Below are positions 14,201 to 26,819 of a stretch of DNA of 64,000 nt, piece by piece. A program made the translations under genes and the position numbers. The notes below the pieces were generated by a model, which was not told where the DNA came from, searched no databases, and saw only the letters and a list, made by a program, of their open reading frames with translations. The stretch lies in NCBI RefSeq assembly GCF_024679245.1, contig NC_090196.1, forward strand, positions 10,380,361-10,444,360. The letters run 5' to 3'. The stretch's first letter is position 1, and the number at the start of each line of letters is the position of its first letter. Origin of the DNA: Pseudorasbora parva. Lineage: Eukaryota; Chordata; Actinopteri; Cypriniformes; Gobionidae.

Positions 14201-16960
14201 TACAAGTCATTCTACTGTATATTTTGGGAGAAAAGGGCAGTCAAACTGCAAATAATCTGTTTATTCAAACACTTACATTGTGTCTAATTTTCAAAAATTA
14301 ATAAAAATCTTTGATTTATATGTTTGCTCATTCTGTCATTTGATATTTGTTTAGAGTGACCCCAAATATTACTGTATTTATGTACAAGTCATTTTACTGT
14401 ATAGTTTTAGAGAAAAGTATAGTCAAACTCTCCCCAATATTCATTCAAGCACTTACAGTCCACTTAAAATTTACAAGTAATTATACTGTAAAGTTTTGGA
14501 AAAAAGTACAGTCAAATTTGCCCCAAAAGTAATTCAAGCACGTGCACTCTCCAATTTTCAACAATCCATAAAACTCTTTCCTTTATAGGTTTGCTCATTC
14601 TGTCATTTGATATTTGTTTAGAGTGACCCTGACTATTACTGTATTTATTAACAAGTCATTTTACTGTATAATTTTGGAGAAAAGTACAGTCAATAACGCC
14701 CAATATTAATTCAAGCACTAACACTGTCAAATTTTCAAAAATTCATAAAAATCTTTCCTTTATAGTTTTCCCCATTCTGCCATTTGATATTTGCTCAAGG
14801 TGACCCTGACTATTACTGTATTATATATTTTTGGAGAAAAAGGCAGTCAAACTGCAAATTATCTGTCTATTCAAACACTTACACTGTGTCCAATTTACAC
14901 AATTTCATAAAAATCTTTCCTTTATAGGTTTGCTCATTCTGTCATTTTATATTTGTTTAGAGTGACCCCAAATATTACTGTATTTATGTACAAGTCATTT
15001 TACAGTATAGTTTTAGAGAAAAGTACAGTCGAATATGCCCCAAATATCAACGTGCATTCAAATACTTACACTGTCTCCTTTTTTCAAAAATTCATAAACA
15101 ATTTTACTTCATAGGTTTTCTCATTCTGTCATTTGAAATTTGTTCAGAGAGACTCTGAATATTACTGTATTTATTTACAATTCATTTTACTGTATAGTTT
15201 TGGAGAAAAGTACAGTCAAATTCGCCCCAAAAATCATTCAAGCACTTACACTGTCCAATTTTCAGAAATTCATAAAAATCTTTCCTTTATAGGTTTGCCC
15301 ATTCTGTCATTTGATATTTGTTCAAAGTGACCCTGACAATTACTGTATTTATTTGCAAGTCATTTTACTGTATATTTTTGGAGAAAAGTGCAGTCAAACT
15401 GCAAATAATCTGTCTATTCAAACACTTACACTGTCCAATTTCAAAAAATTCATAAAAATCTTTCCTTTATTTCCTTTATAGGTTTGCTCATTCTGTCATT
15501 TGATATTTGTTTAGAGTGACCATGACTATTACTGTATTCATGTAAAAGTCATTTTACTGTATAGTTTTAGAGAAAAGTACAGTCAAATTTGCCCCAAAAG
15601 TAATTCAAGCAAGTGCACTCTCCAATTTTCAACAATCCATAAAAATATTTTCTTTATAGTTTTGCTCATTCTGTCATTTGATATTTGTTTAGAGTGACCC
15701 TGACTATTACTGTATTTATTAACAAGTCATTTTACTGTACAGTTTTGGAGAAAAGTACAGTCAATATCGCCCGAATATTATTTGAAGCACTTACACTGTC
15801 CAATTTTGAAAAATTCATAAAACTCTTTCCTTTATAGGTTTGCTCATTCTTTCATTTGATATTTGTTTAGAGTTACCCTTAATATTACTGTATTTATTTA
15901 CAAGTCATTTTACTATATATTTTTAGAGAAAAGTACAGTCGAATATGCCCCAAATATCAACGTGCATTCAAATACTTACACTGTCCCATTTTTTTAAAAA
16001 TTCATAAACAATTTTAATTCATATGTTTTCTCATTCTGTCATTTGAAATTTGTTCAGAGAGACGCTGAATATTACTGTATTTATTTACAAGTGTTTTTAC
16101 TGTATAGTTTTGGAGGAAAGTGCAGTCAAACTCTCCCCAAAATTCATTCAACCACTTACAGTCCAATTTTCAAAAATATCATAAAGATCTTTCCTTTATA
16201 GGTTTGCTCATTCTGTCCTTTGATATTTGTTCAGAGTGACCCTGACTATTACTGTATTTATGTACAAGTCATTTTACTGTATAGTTTTAGAGAAAAGTAC
16301 AGTCCAATTAGCCCCAAAATTCATTTAAGCAATTGCACTGTCCAATTTTCAAAAATTCATAAAAATCTTTCCTTTATAGCTTTACCCATTCTGTCATTTG
16401 GTATTTTTTCAAAGTGACCCTGACTATTACTGTATTTATGTGCAAGTCATTTTACCTTATAGTTTTAGAGAAAAGTACAGTCAAACTCTCCCCAAAATTC
16501 ATTCAAGCACTTACAGTCCAATTTTCAAAAATATCATAAAAATCTTTCCTTTATAGGTTTGCTCATTCTGTCCTTTGATATTTGTTCAGAGTGACCCTGA
16601 CTATTACTGAATTTATTTACAAGTCATTTTACTGTATAGTTTTAGAGAAAAGTACAGTCCAATTTGCCCCAAAATTCATTCAAGCACTTGCACTGTCCAA
16701 TTTTCAACAATTCATAAAACTCTTTCCTTTATAGGTTTGCTCATTCTGTCATTTGATATTTGTTTAGAGTAACACTGACTATTACTGTATTTATTCACAA
16801 GTAATTTTACTGTATAATTTTGGAGAAAAGTACAGTCAAATTCGCCCAAAAATTCATTCAAGCACTTACAGTCCAATTTTCAAAAATATCATAAAAATCT
16901 TTCCTTTATAGGTTTGTTCATTCTGTCATTTGATATTTGTTTAGAGTGACACTGACTATT
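5300..16960 (+). repeat. Satellite A long-range block duplications (about 3.67 and 9.81 kb)
   Basis: About 5300-7140 recurs at about 15110-16960 (offset near 9.81 kb). About 9640-11900 recurs at about 13300-15560 (offset 3.66-3.67 kb). A further copy of the second series lies near 22620-24300. Rare monomer variants recur in the same order, for example the fused short monomer with a CACTTAAAATTTACAAG segment near 10792, 14462 and 23830. The blocks overlap and interleave, as expected from repeated unequal exchange. Confidence 0.7.
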
Positions 16961-19900
16961 ACTGTATGTAGTAACAAGTCATTTTACTGTATAATTTTGG
17001 AGAAAAGTACAGTCCAATTTGCAAAAATTCATAAAACTCGTTTCTTTATAGGTTTGCCCATTCTGCCATTTGATATTTGTTCAATGGGACCCTGACTATT
17101 ATTGTATTTATTTACAAGCCATTTTACTGTATATTTTTGGAGAAAAGGGCAGTCAAACTGCAAATAATCTGTCTATTCAAACACTTACATTGTGTCCAAT
17201 TTTCAAAAATTAATAAAAATCTTTCCTTTATAGGTTTGCTCATTCTGTCCTTTGATATTTGTTTAGAGTGACCCCGAATATTACTGTATTTATGTACAAG
17301 TCATTTTACTGTATAGTTTTCGAGAAAAGTACAGTCGAATATGCTCCAAATATCAACGTGCATTCAAATACTTACAATGTCCCATTTTTTCAAAAATTCA
17401 TAAACAATTTTACTTCATAGGTTTTCTCATTCTGTCATTTGAAATTTGTTCAGAGTGACCCTGAATATTACTGTATTTATTTACAAGTAATTTTGCTGTA
17501 TAGTTTTGGAGAAAGGTACAGTCAAATCATCCCCAAAATTCATTCAAACACTTACAGTCCAATTTTCAAAAATATCAGAACAATCTCTCCTTTATAGCGT
17601 TGCTCATTCTGTCATTTGAAATTTTTTCAGAGATACACTGACTATTACTGTATTTATTTACAAGTAATTTTACTGTATAAATTTGGAGAAAACTACAGTC
17701 AAATTTGCCCCAAAATTAATTCAAGCACTTGCACTCTCCAATTTTCAAGAATCCATAAAACTCTTTCCTTTAGAGGTTTGCTCATTCTGTCATTTGAAAT
17801 TTGTTCAGAGTGACCCTGACTATTACTGTATTTATTTACAAGTCATTTTACTGTATAGTTTTGGAGAAAAGTACAGTCACATTTCCCCCCAAATTCATTC
17901 AAGCACTTGCACTGTCCAATTTTCAACAATTCATAAAACTCTTTCCTTTATAGGTTTGCTCATTCTTTCATTTGATATTTGTTTAGAGTGACCCGGACTA
18001 TTACTGTATTTATTTACAAGTCATTTTACTGTATAGTTTTGGAGAAAAGTACAGTCAAATTCGCCCCAAAATTCATTCAAGCACTTACACTGTCCAATTT
18101 TCAAAAATTCATAAAAATCTTTCCTTTATAGGTTTGCCCATTCTGTCATTTGATATTTGTTTAAAGTGACCCTGACTATTACTGCATTTATTTGCAAGTC
18201 ATTTTACTGTATATTTTTGGAGAAAAGTGCAGTCAAACTGCAAAAAATCTGTCTATTCAAACACTTACATTATGTCCAATTTTCAAAAAATCATAAAAAA
18301 CTTTCCTTTATAGGTTTGCTCATTCTGTCATTTGATTTTTGTTCAGAGTGACCCTGACTAATACTGTATTTTTTTTACAAGTCATTTTACTGTATATTTT
18401 TGGAGAAAAGGGCAGTCAAACTGCAAATTATCTGTCTTTTCAAACACACTGTGTCCAATTTACAAAATTTCATGAAAATCTTTTCTTTATAGGTTTTCTC
18501 ATTGTGTCATTTGATATTTGTTCAGAGTGACCCTGACTATTACTGTATTTATGTACAAGTCATTTTACTGTATAGTTTTAGAGAAATGTACAGTCCAATT
18601 TGCCACAAAATTTAATTAAACACTTACAGTCCAATTTTCAAAAAATCATAAAAATCTTTCCTTTATAGGTTTGCTCATTCTTTCATTTGATTGTTTAGAC
18701 TGTTTGTTACAGTGACCCGGACTATTACTGTATTTATTTACAAGTCATTTTACTGTATAGTTTTGGAGAAAGGTGCAGTCAAACTCTCCCCAAAATTCAT
18801 TCAAGCACTTACAGTCCAATTTTCAAAAATATCATAAAAATCTTTCCTTTATAGGTTTGCTCATTCTGTCCTTTGATATTTGTTCAGAGTGACGCTGACT
18901 ATTACTGTGTTTATGTACAAGTCATTTTACTGTATAGTTTTAGAGAAAAGTACAGTCCAATTTGCCCCAAAATTCATTCAAGCACTTGCACTGTCCAATT
19001 TTCAACAATTCATAAAACTCTTTCCTTTATAGGTTTGCTCATTCTGTCATTTGATATTTGTTTAGAGTGACACTGACTATTACTGTATTTATTAACAAGT
19101 CATTTTACTGTGTAGTTTTAGAGAAAAGTACAGTCCAATTTGCCCCAAAATTCATTCAAGCACTTGCACTGTCTAATTTTCAACAATTCATAAAACTCTT
19201 TCCTTTATAGTTTTGCTCATTCTGTCATTTGATATTTGTTTAGAGTGACCCTGAATATTACTGTATTTATTTACAAGTCATCTTACTGTATAGTTTTGGA
19301 GTAAAGTACAGTCAAATTCGCCCAAAAATTATTCAAGCTCTTACACTGTCCAATTTTCTAAAATTCATAACAATCTTTCCTTTATAGGTTTGCTCATTCT
19401 GTCATTTGATTTTTGTTCAGAGTGACCCTAACTATTACTGTATTTATTTACAAGTCGTTTTACTGTATATTTTGGGAGAAAAGTGCAGTCAAACTGCAAA
19501 TCTGTCCATTCAAACACTTACACTGTGTACAATTTTCAGAAATTCATAAAAATCTTTCCTTTATAGGTTTGCCCATTCTGTCATTTGATATTTGTTCAAA
19601 GTGACCCTGACTGTATTTATTTGCAAGTCATTTTACTGTATATTTTTGGAGAAAAGTGCAGTCAAACTGCAAATAATCTGTCTATTCAAACACTTACATT
19701 ATGTCCAATTTTCAAAAAATCATAAAAAACTTTCCTTTATAGGTTTGCTCATTCTGTCATTTGATTTTTGTTCAGAGTGACCCTGACTATTACTGTATTT
19801 TTTTACAAGTCATTTTACTGTATAGTTTTAGAGAAAAGTACAGTCCAATTTGCCCCAAAATTAATTCAAGCACTTGCACTGTCCAATTTTCAACAATTCA

Positions 19901-22900
19901 TAAAACTCTTTCCTTTATAGGTTTGCTCATTCTGTCATTTGATATTTGTTTAGAGTGACCCTGACTATTACTGTATTTATTAACAAGTCATTTTACTGTA
20001 TAGTTTTAGAGAAAAGTACAGTCCAATTTGCTCCAAAATTCATTCAAGCACTTGCACTGTCCAATTTTCAACAATTCATAAAACTCTTTCCTTTATAGGT
20101 TTGCTCATTCTGTCATTTGATATTTTTTTAGAGTGACCCTGACTATTACTGTATTTATTTACAAGTTATCTTACTGTATAGTTTTGGAGAAAAGTACAGT
20201 CAAATTCGCCCAAAAATTATTCAAGCTCTTACACTGTCCAATTTTCTAAAATTCATAAAAATCTTTCCTTTATAGGTTTGCTCATTCTGTCATTTGATTT
20301 TTGTTCAGAGTGACCCTAACTATTACTGTATTTATTTACAAGTCGTTTTACTGTATATTTTGGGAGAAAAGTGCAGTCAAACTGCAAATCTGTAAATTCA
20401 AACACTTACACTGTGTACAATTTTCAGAAATTCATAAAAATCTTTCCTTTATAGGTTTGCCCATTCTGTCATTTGATATTTGTTCAAAGTGACCCTGACT
20501 ATTACTGTATTTATTTGCAAGTCATTTTACTGTATATTTTTGGAGAAAAGTGCAGTCAAACTGCAAATAATCTGTCTATTCAAACACTTACATTATGTCC
20601 AATTTTCAAAAAATCATAAAAAACTTTCCTTTATAGGTTTGCTCATTCTGTCATTTGATTTTTGTTCAGAGTGACCCTGACTATTACTGTATATTTTTAC
20701 AAGTCATTTTACTGTATATTTTTGGAGAAAAGGGCAGTCAAACTGCAAATAATCTGTCTATTCAAACACTTACATTATGTCCAATTTACAACATTTCATG
20801 AAAATCTTTCCTTTATAGGTTTTCTCATTGTGTCATTTGATATTTGTTCAGAGTGACCCTGACTATTACTGTATTTATGTACAAGTCATTTTACTGTATA
20901 GTTTTAGAGAAATGTACAGTCCAATTTGCCACAAAATTCATTCAAACACTTACAGTCCAATTTTCAAAAAATCATAAAAATCTTTCCTTTATAGGTTTGC
21001 TCATTCTTTCATTTGATATTTGTTTAGAGTGACCCGGACTATTACTGTATTTATTTACAAGTCATTTTACTGTATAGTTTTGGAGAAAGGTGCAGTCAAA
21101 CTCTCCCCAAAATTCATTCAAGCACTTACAGTCCAATTTTCAAAAATATCATAAAAATCTTTCCTTTATAGGTTTGCTCATTCTTTCCTTTGATATTTGT
21201 TCAGAGTGACCCTGACTATTACTGTGTTTATGTACAAGTCATTTTACTGTATAGTTTTAGAGAAAAGTACAGTCCAATTTGCCCCAAAATTCATTCAAGC
21301 ACTTGCACTGTCCAATTTTCAACAATTCATAAAACTCTTTCCTTTATAGGTTTGCTCATTCTGTCATTTGATATTTGTTTAGAGTGACCCTGACTATTAC
21401 TGTATTTATTAACAAGTCATTTTACTGTATAGTTTTAGAGAAAAGTACAGTCCAATTTGCCCCAAAATTCATTCAAGCACTTGCACTGTCCAATTTTCAA
21501 CAATTCATAAAACTCTTTCCTTTATAGGTTTGCTCATCCTGTCATTTGATATTTCTTTAGAGTGACCCCGACTATTACTGTATTTATTTACAAGTCATCT
21601 TACTGTATAGTTTTGGAGAAAAGTACAGTCAAATTCGCCCAAAAATTATTCAAGCTCTTACACTGTCCAATTTTCTAAAATTCATAAAAATCTTTCCTTT
21701 ATAGGTTTGCTCATTCTGTCATTTGATTTTTGTTCAGAGTGACCCTAACTATTACTGTATTTATTTACAAGTCGTTTTACTGTATATTTTGGGAGAAAAG
21801 TGCAGTCAAACTGCAAATCTGTCCATTCAAACACTTACACTGTGTACAATTTTCAGAAATTCATAAAAATCTTTCCTTTATAGGTTTGCTCATTCTGTCA
21901 TTTGATATTTGTTTAAAGTGACCCTGACTATTACTGTATTTATTTACAAGTCATTTTACTGTATAGTTTTGGAGAAAAGTACAGTCACATTATCCCCCAA
22001 ATTCATTCAAGCACTTGCACTGTCCAATTTTCAACAATTCATAAAACTCTTTCCTTTATAGGTATGCTCATTCTTTCATTTGATATTTGTTTAGAGTGAC
22101 CCGGACTATTGCTGTATTTATTTACAAGTCATTTTACTGTATAGTTTTGGAGAAAAGTACAGTCAAATTCGCCCCAAAATTCATTCAAGCACTTACACTG
22201 TCCAATTTTCAAAAATTCATAAAAATCTTTACTTTATAGGTTTGCCCATTCTGCCATTTGATATTTGTTCAAAGTGACCCTGACTATTACTGTATTTATT
22301 TGATCAGTCATTTATTATACATTATACAGTAATTTTACTGTATATTTTTGGAGAAAAGTGCATTCAAACTGCAAATAATCTGTCTATTCAAACACTTACA
22401 TTGTGTCCAATTTTCAAAAAATCTTTCCTTTATAGGTTCACCCATTCTGTCATTTGATTTTTGTTCAGAGTGACCCTGACTATTACTGTATTTTTTTACA
22501 AGTCATTTTACTATATTTTTGGAGAAAATGGCAGTCAAACTGCAAATTATCTGTCTATTCAAACACACTGTGTCCAATTTACAAAATTTCATGAAAATCT
22601 TTCCTTTATAGGTTTTCTCATTCTGTCATTTAATATTTGTTTAGAGGGATTCCAACTATTACTGTATTTATTTACAAGTAATTTTACTGTATAGTTTTAG
22701 AGAAAAGTACAGTCGAATATGCCCCAAATATCAACGTGCATTCAAATACTTACACTGTCCCATTTTTTCAAAAATTCATAAACAATTTTACTTCATAGGT
22801 TTTCTCATTCTGTCATTTGAAATTTGTTCAGAGTGACCCTGAATATTACTGTATTTATTTACAAGTCATTTTGCTGTATAGTTTTGGAGAAAGGTACAAA

Positions 22901-24650
22901 CAAATTGTCCCCAAAATTCATTCAAACAGTCCAATTTTCAAAAAATCATACAAATCTCTCCTTTATAGGTTTGCTCATTCTGTCATTTGATATTTGTTCA
23001 GAGATACACTGACTATTACTGTATTTATTTACAAGTCATTTTACTATATAGTTTTGGAGAAAAGTACAGTCACATTATCCCCAAAATTCATTCAAGCACT
23101 TGAACTGTCCAATTTTCAACGATTCATAAAACTCTTTCCTTTATAGGTTTGCTCATTCTTTCATTTGATATTTGTTTAGAGTGACCCGGACTATTACTGT
23201 ATTTATTTACAAGTCATTTTACTGTATAGTTTTGGAGAAAAGTACAGTCAAATTTGCCCCAAAATTCATTCAAGCACTTACACTGTCCAATTTTCAACAA
23301 TTCATAAAACTCTTTTCTTTATAGGTTTGCTCATTCTGTCATTTGATTTTTGTTCAGAGTGACCCTGAATATTACTGTATTTTTTTTACAAGTCATTTTA
23401 CAGTATATTTTAGGAGAAAAGTGCAGTCAAACTGCCAAATAATCTGTCTATTCAAACACTTACACTGTCCAATTTTCAAAAATTCATAAAAATCTTTCCT
23501 TAATAGTTTTACCCATTCTGTCATTTGATATTTTTTCAAAGTGACCCTGACTATTACTGTATTTATTTACAAGTCATTCTACTGTATATTTTGGGAGAAA
23601 AGGGCAGTCAAACTGCAAATAATCTGTTTATTCAAACACTTACATTGTGTCTAATTTTCAAAAATTAATAAAAATCTTTCCTTTATATGTTTGCTCATTC
23701 TGTCATTTGATATTTGTTTAGAGTGACCCCAAATATTACTGTATTTATGTACAAGTCATTTTACTGTATAGTTTTAGAGAAAAGTATAGTCAAACTCTCC
23801 CCAATATTCATTCAAGCACTTACAGTCCACTTAAAATTTACAAGTAATTATACTGTAAAGTTTTGGAAAGAAGTACAGTCAAATTTGCCCCAAAAGTAAT
23901 TCAAGCACGTGCACTCTCCAATTTTCAACAATCCATAAAACTCTTTCCTTTATAGGTTTGCTCATTCTGTCATTTGATATTTGTTTAGAGTGACCCTGAC
24001 TATTACTGTATTTATTAACAAGTCATTTTACTGTATAATTTTGGAGAAAAGTACAGTCAATATCGCCCAATATTAATTCAAGCACTAACACTGTCAAATT
24101 TTCAAAAATTCATATAAATCTTTCCTTTATAGGTTTTCCCATTCTGCCATTTGATATTTGCTCAAGGTGACCCTGACTATTACTGTATTATATATTTTTG
24201 GAGAAAAAGGCAGTCAAACTGCAAATTATCTGTCTATTCAAACACTTACACTGTGTCCAATTTACACAATTTCATAAAAATATTTCCTTTATAGGTTTGC
24301 TCATTCTGTCCTTTGATAATTGTTCAGAGTGACGCTGACTAATACTGTATTTATTTAAAAGTCATTTTACTGTATAGTTTTGGAGAAAAGTACAGTCAAA
24401 TTCTCCCCAAAATTCATTCAAGCACTACCACTGTCCAATTTTCAAAAATCCATAAAAAAAAATCTTTTCTTTATAGGTTTGCTCATTCTGTCATTTGATA
24501 TTTGTTCAGAGTGACACTGACCATTACTGTATTTATTAACAAGTCATTTTATTGCATATTTGTGAAGAAAAGTACAGTCAAACTTATCCCAAAAACCACT
24601 TAAGGAATTAAAGTCCAATTTTCAAAAAATCATAAAAAACTTTTCTCCAA

Positions 24651-25385
24651 AAATATACAGTAAAATGACTTGTAAATAAATACAGTAATAGTCAGGGTCA
24701 CTATGAACAAATATCAAATGACGAAATGAGCAAACCTATAAAGTAAAAAAATAATAATGATTTTTTTGAAAATTGAACAGTGTTTGATTTCACTTTAGGG
24801 TGAGTTTGACTGTACTTTTATCTAAAACTGTACACTACTATGACTTGTAATGATCATTCTGAACAGAAATCAAGGGAAAAAACGTAGAAACCAATAAGGA
24901 AAGATGTTTATGCGTATTTGAATATTTTGGACGGTGTAAAATGATTTTTGGGGCGAGTTTGACTGTACTTTTCTCCAAAACTATAGAATAAAATGACTGA
25001 AAACATAATACAGTAATAGTCAGGGTCACTTTGATCAAATATCAAATGACAGTATGAGCAAAGCTATAAAGGAAAGATTTTTATGAATTTTTGAAAATTG
25101 GACTGTAAGTGCTTGAATTAATTTTGGGGAGAGTTTGATTGCACTTTTCTTCAAAACTATACAGTAAACTTACTTGTAAATAAATACAGTAATAGTCAGG
25201 GTCACTCTGAACAAATATCAAATGACTGAATGAGCAAAAGTATAAAGGAAATATTTTTATGAATTTTTGAAAATTAGACAGTGTAAGTGAATAGACTGAT
25301 TTTTTGCATTTCGACTGTACTTTTCTCCAAAACTATACAGTAAAATGAATTGTAAATAAAAACAGTAATAGTCAGAGTCACCAAT
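24651..25385 (-). repeat. Satellite A, inverted divergent edge
   Basis: From about 24651 the sequence reads as the reverse complement of satellite A; for example TACAGTAAAATGACTTGTAA follows the switch. About four monomers are present, more diverged than the main array. The array edge is therefore inverted and older-looking. The switch point lies between CATAAAAAACTTTTCT and CCAAAAATATACAG near 24650. Confidence 0.9.
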
Positions 25386-25462
25386 AGACTCCTCATGTTT
25401 CATCAGTAGTTAAAGTATAAACTTTTGAACTAATTTTTGGTCAAATAGTCTTTGAACTTAAT

Positions 25463-25624
<162 letters not shown>

Positions 25625-25999
25625 ATACTTAAATACTTTCTGTATTTTCATCAGTAAATCAAATGTCTTGTTGAAAAAAAAAATCTGACTCTAGATTCTA
25701 CGAACTTGATTTTCTATGCATAACAATTAGACTCTTTATATTTTGTCAGTAGTTTAGGGATGACTTTTTGGAAAAAAAAAAAATGCTGACCCTGAATCCT
25801 ATAAACTTGAACTTTCTATTTTAAATTTAAATTTCACACTTGAACAACTGATATTGTGTAATAACAGAATCATGAGTAGTTCAAGTGTGAAATTTTGAAT
25901 ACATTTTTTTTTGTGGAAAAAACAAAACAAAACAATCTGACCCTGGATTCCGTGAACTTGAACGTTCTATGTATACCAATAGACTCCTTCTGTTGTTTC

Positions 26000-26146
26000 A
26001 TACGTAGTTCAAGATTTAAGTTTTGAATTTATTTTAACAGAGTGATTGAACTTGAACTTTCTATATAAACATTAGTTTATATAGAAAGTTCAAGTTCAAA
26101 CACTCTGGTAAAAATAAATTCAAAACTTAAATCTTGAACTACGTAT
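26000..26146. repeat. Near-perfect palindrome within satellite B
   Basis: The arm at about 26000-26070 is the reverse complement of about 26074-26146, with only a few bases between them. One side carries AACAGAGTGATTG where the other has CAAACACTCTGGTAA, so there are a few mismatches. Each arm is a satellite B unit containing the GAACTTGAACTTTCTAT motif. Confidence 0.85.
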
Positions 26147-26267
26147 CAACCTTGTACTATCCTAGAATACATCATTCAAGGATGAACTTTTGAACTTATT
26201 TTTGACTAAGAGTATTTGAACTTGAACTTTCTATATAAGAATAGTTCCCTTTCAGTCGGTCACGTTC

Positions 26268-26434
26268 GACGTACGTCAGAACTGAACCGACGAATGGGAT
26301 CTTACTTTAGAGACCAATCCTACTTCGAGCATCTAACAACGAGCCAATGAAATTTGGCATGCGATCACGCATTCCACGCTCCGCCCCGCAGCGCGGGTAT
26401 AAATAGGAAGTGGAATGGTAGATCAGCGCTTTCT
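26268..26434 (+). repeat. E1 left inverted terminal repeat
   Basis: The 167 bp are an exact reverse complement of 32315-32481 by direct reading. The extreme 24 bp (26244-26267) lie outside the ITR and are matched only in the ICR. Confidence 0.93.
26314..26405 (+). promoter_or_regulatory. E1 promoter inside left ITR
   Basis: CCAAT boxes lie at 26314-26318 and 26344-26348, followed by a GC-rich CTCCGCCCCG segment and TATAAATA at 26398-26405. This is the layout of an RNA polymerase II promoter reading into the element. Transcription would be expected to start about 25-30 bp downstream, near the inner ITR edge (an inference). The same motifs in the right ITR point the opposite way. Confidence 0.7.
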
Positions 26435-26585
26435 ACTTCGGAGCCGAGCAGTGCTTACTGTTTCCTACGAAGAGTGTCTGACTACGAGTCAAAGAGTGTT
26501 GAGTGAGAGAGTCTGCCAGTGCGGGTGATACGGCGCATCAGTGAGAGACCGTCTGATCAGTGATCAAGCGATCTAAAGGAGCTTT

Positions 26586-26670
26586 TTGGTTCGCTGAGCG
26601 TTTCCCATACAAACTGTTGGTTCGCTGAGCGTTTCCTATACAAACTGTTGGTTCGCTGGGCGTTACACAC
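26586..26670 (+). repeat. E1 leader 31-bp tandem repeat, three copies
   Basis: TTGGTTCGCTGAGCGTTTCC or a close variant begins at 26586, 26617 and 26648, a 31-bp period. E5 has only two copies at the same place (near 57478 and 57510). The repeat lies between promoter and gag start. No function is assigned. Confidence 0.85.
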
Positions 26671-26819
26671 ACACAAATACACATCACTGAGAGCTCACAC
26701 AGGCTTGCAGAACGAACTGTGTGGAGCCGCGGTCATCTCCCTGAGTGCTTCAGCACACTAAAAGAGCAGCTTTCCATTCACAAAAGAGCAACACGGTTTG
26801 ACCCTGCGTCTTTTTCAAG

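Larger units (their letters stand above)
1..24650 (+). repeat. Satellite A tandem array (about 180-bp monomer)
   Basis: The region is a continuous head-to-tail array of AT-rich monomers. The landmark TTTGCTCATTCTGTCATTTG recurs about every 177-187 bp, for example near 591, 774, 961 and 1148, giving roughly 135 copies. Each monomer carries TTACTGTAT twice, a GAGTGACCCTGA block, a TACAGTC block and a CTTTCCTTTATAG block. Most differences are point changes, and indels of a few bases break any shared frame. Short plus-strand ORFs of about 60-65 codons recur because one frame of the monomer lacks stops; I do not consider them genes. The family is not recognised by name. Confidence 0.95.

Noticed and set aside
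64..24532. Dozens of plus-strand ORFs of about 60-100 codons with the pattern DPDYYCIYLQVILLY
   Set aside because: Each is the same stop-free frame of a satellite A monomer. Frames change from monomer to monomer, and there is no sign of coding selection.
1..24650. CRISPR-like direct repeats
   Set aside because: The repeats are contiguous 180-bp satellite monomers without unique spacers or cas genes, in a eukaryotic context.
1..24650. Splice-acceptor-like CTTTCCTTTATAG in each satellite A monomer
   Set aside because: A pyrimidine tract followed by AG recurs, but there is no coding exon or matching donor. Treated as part of the satellite.
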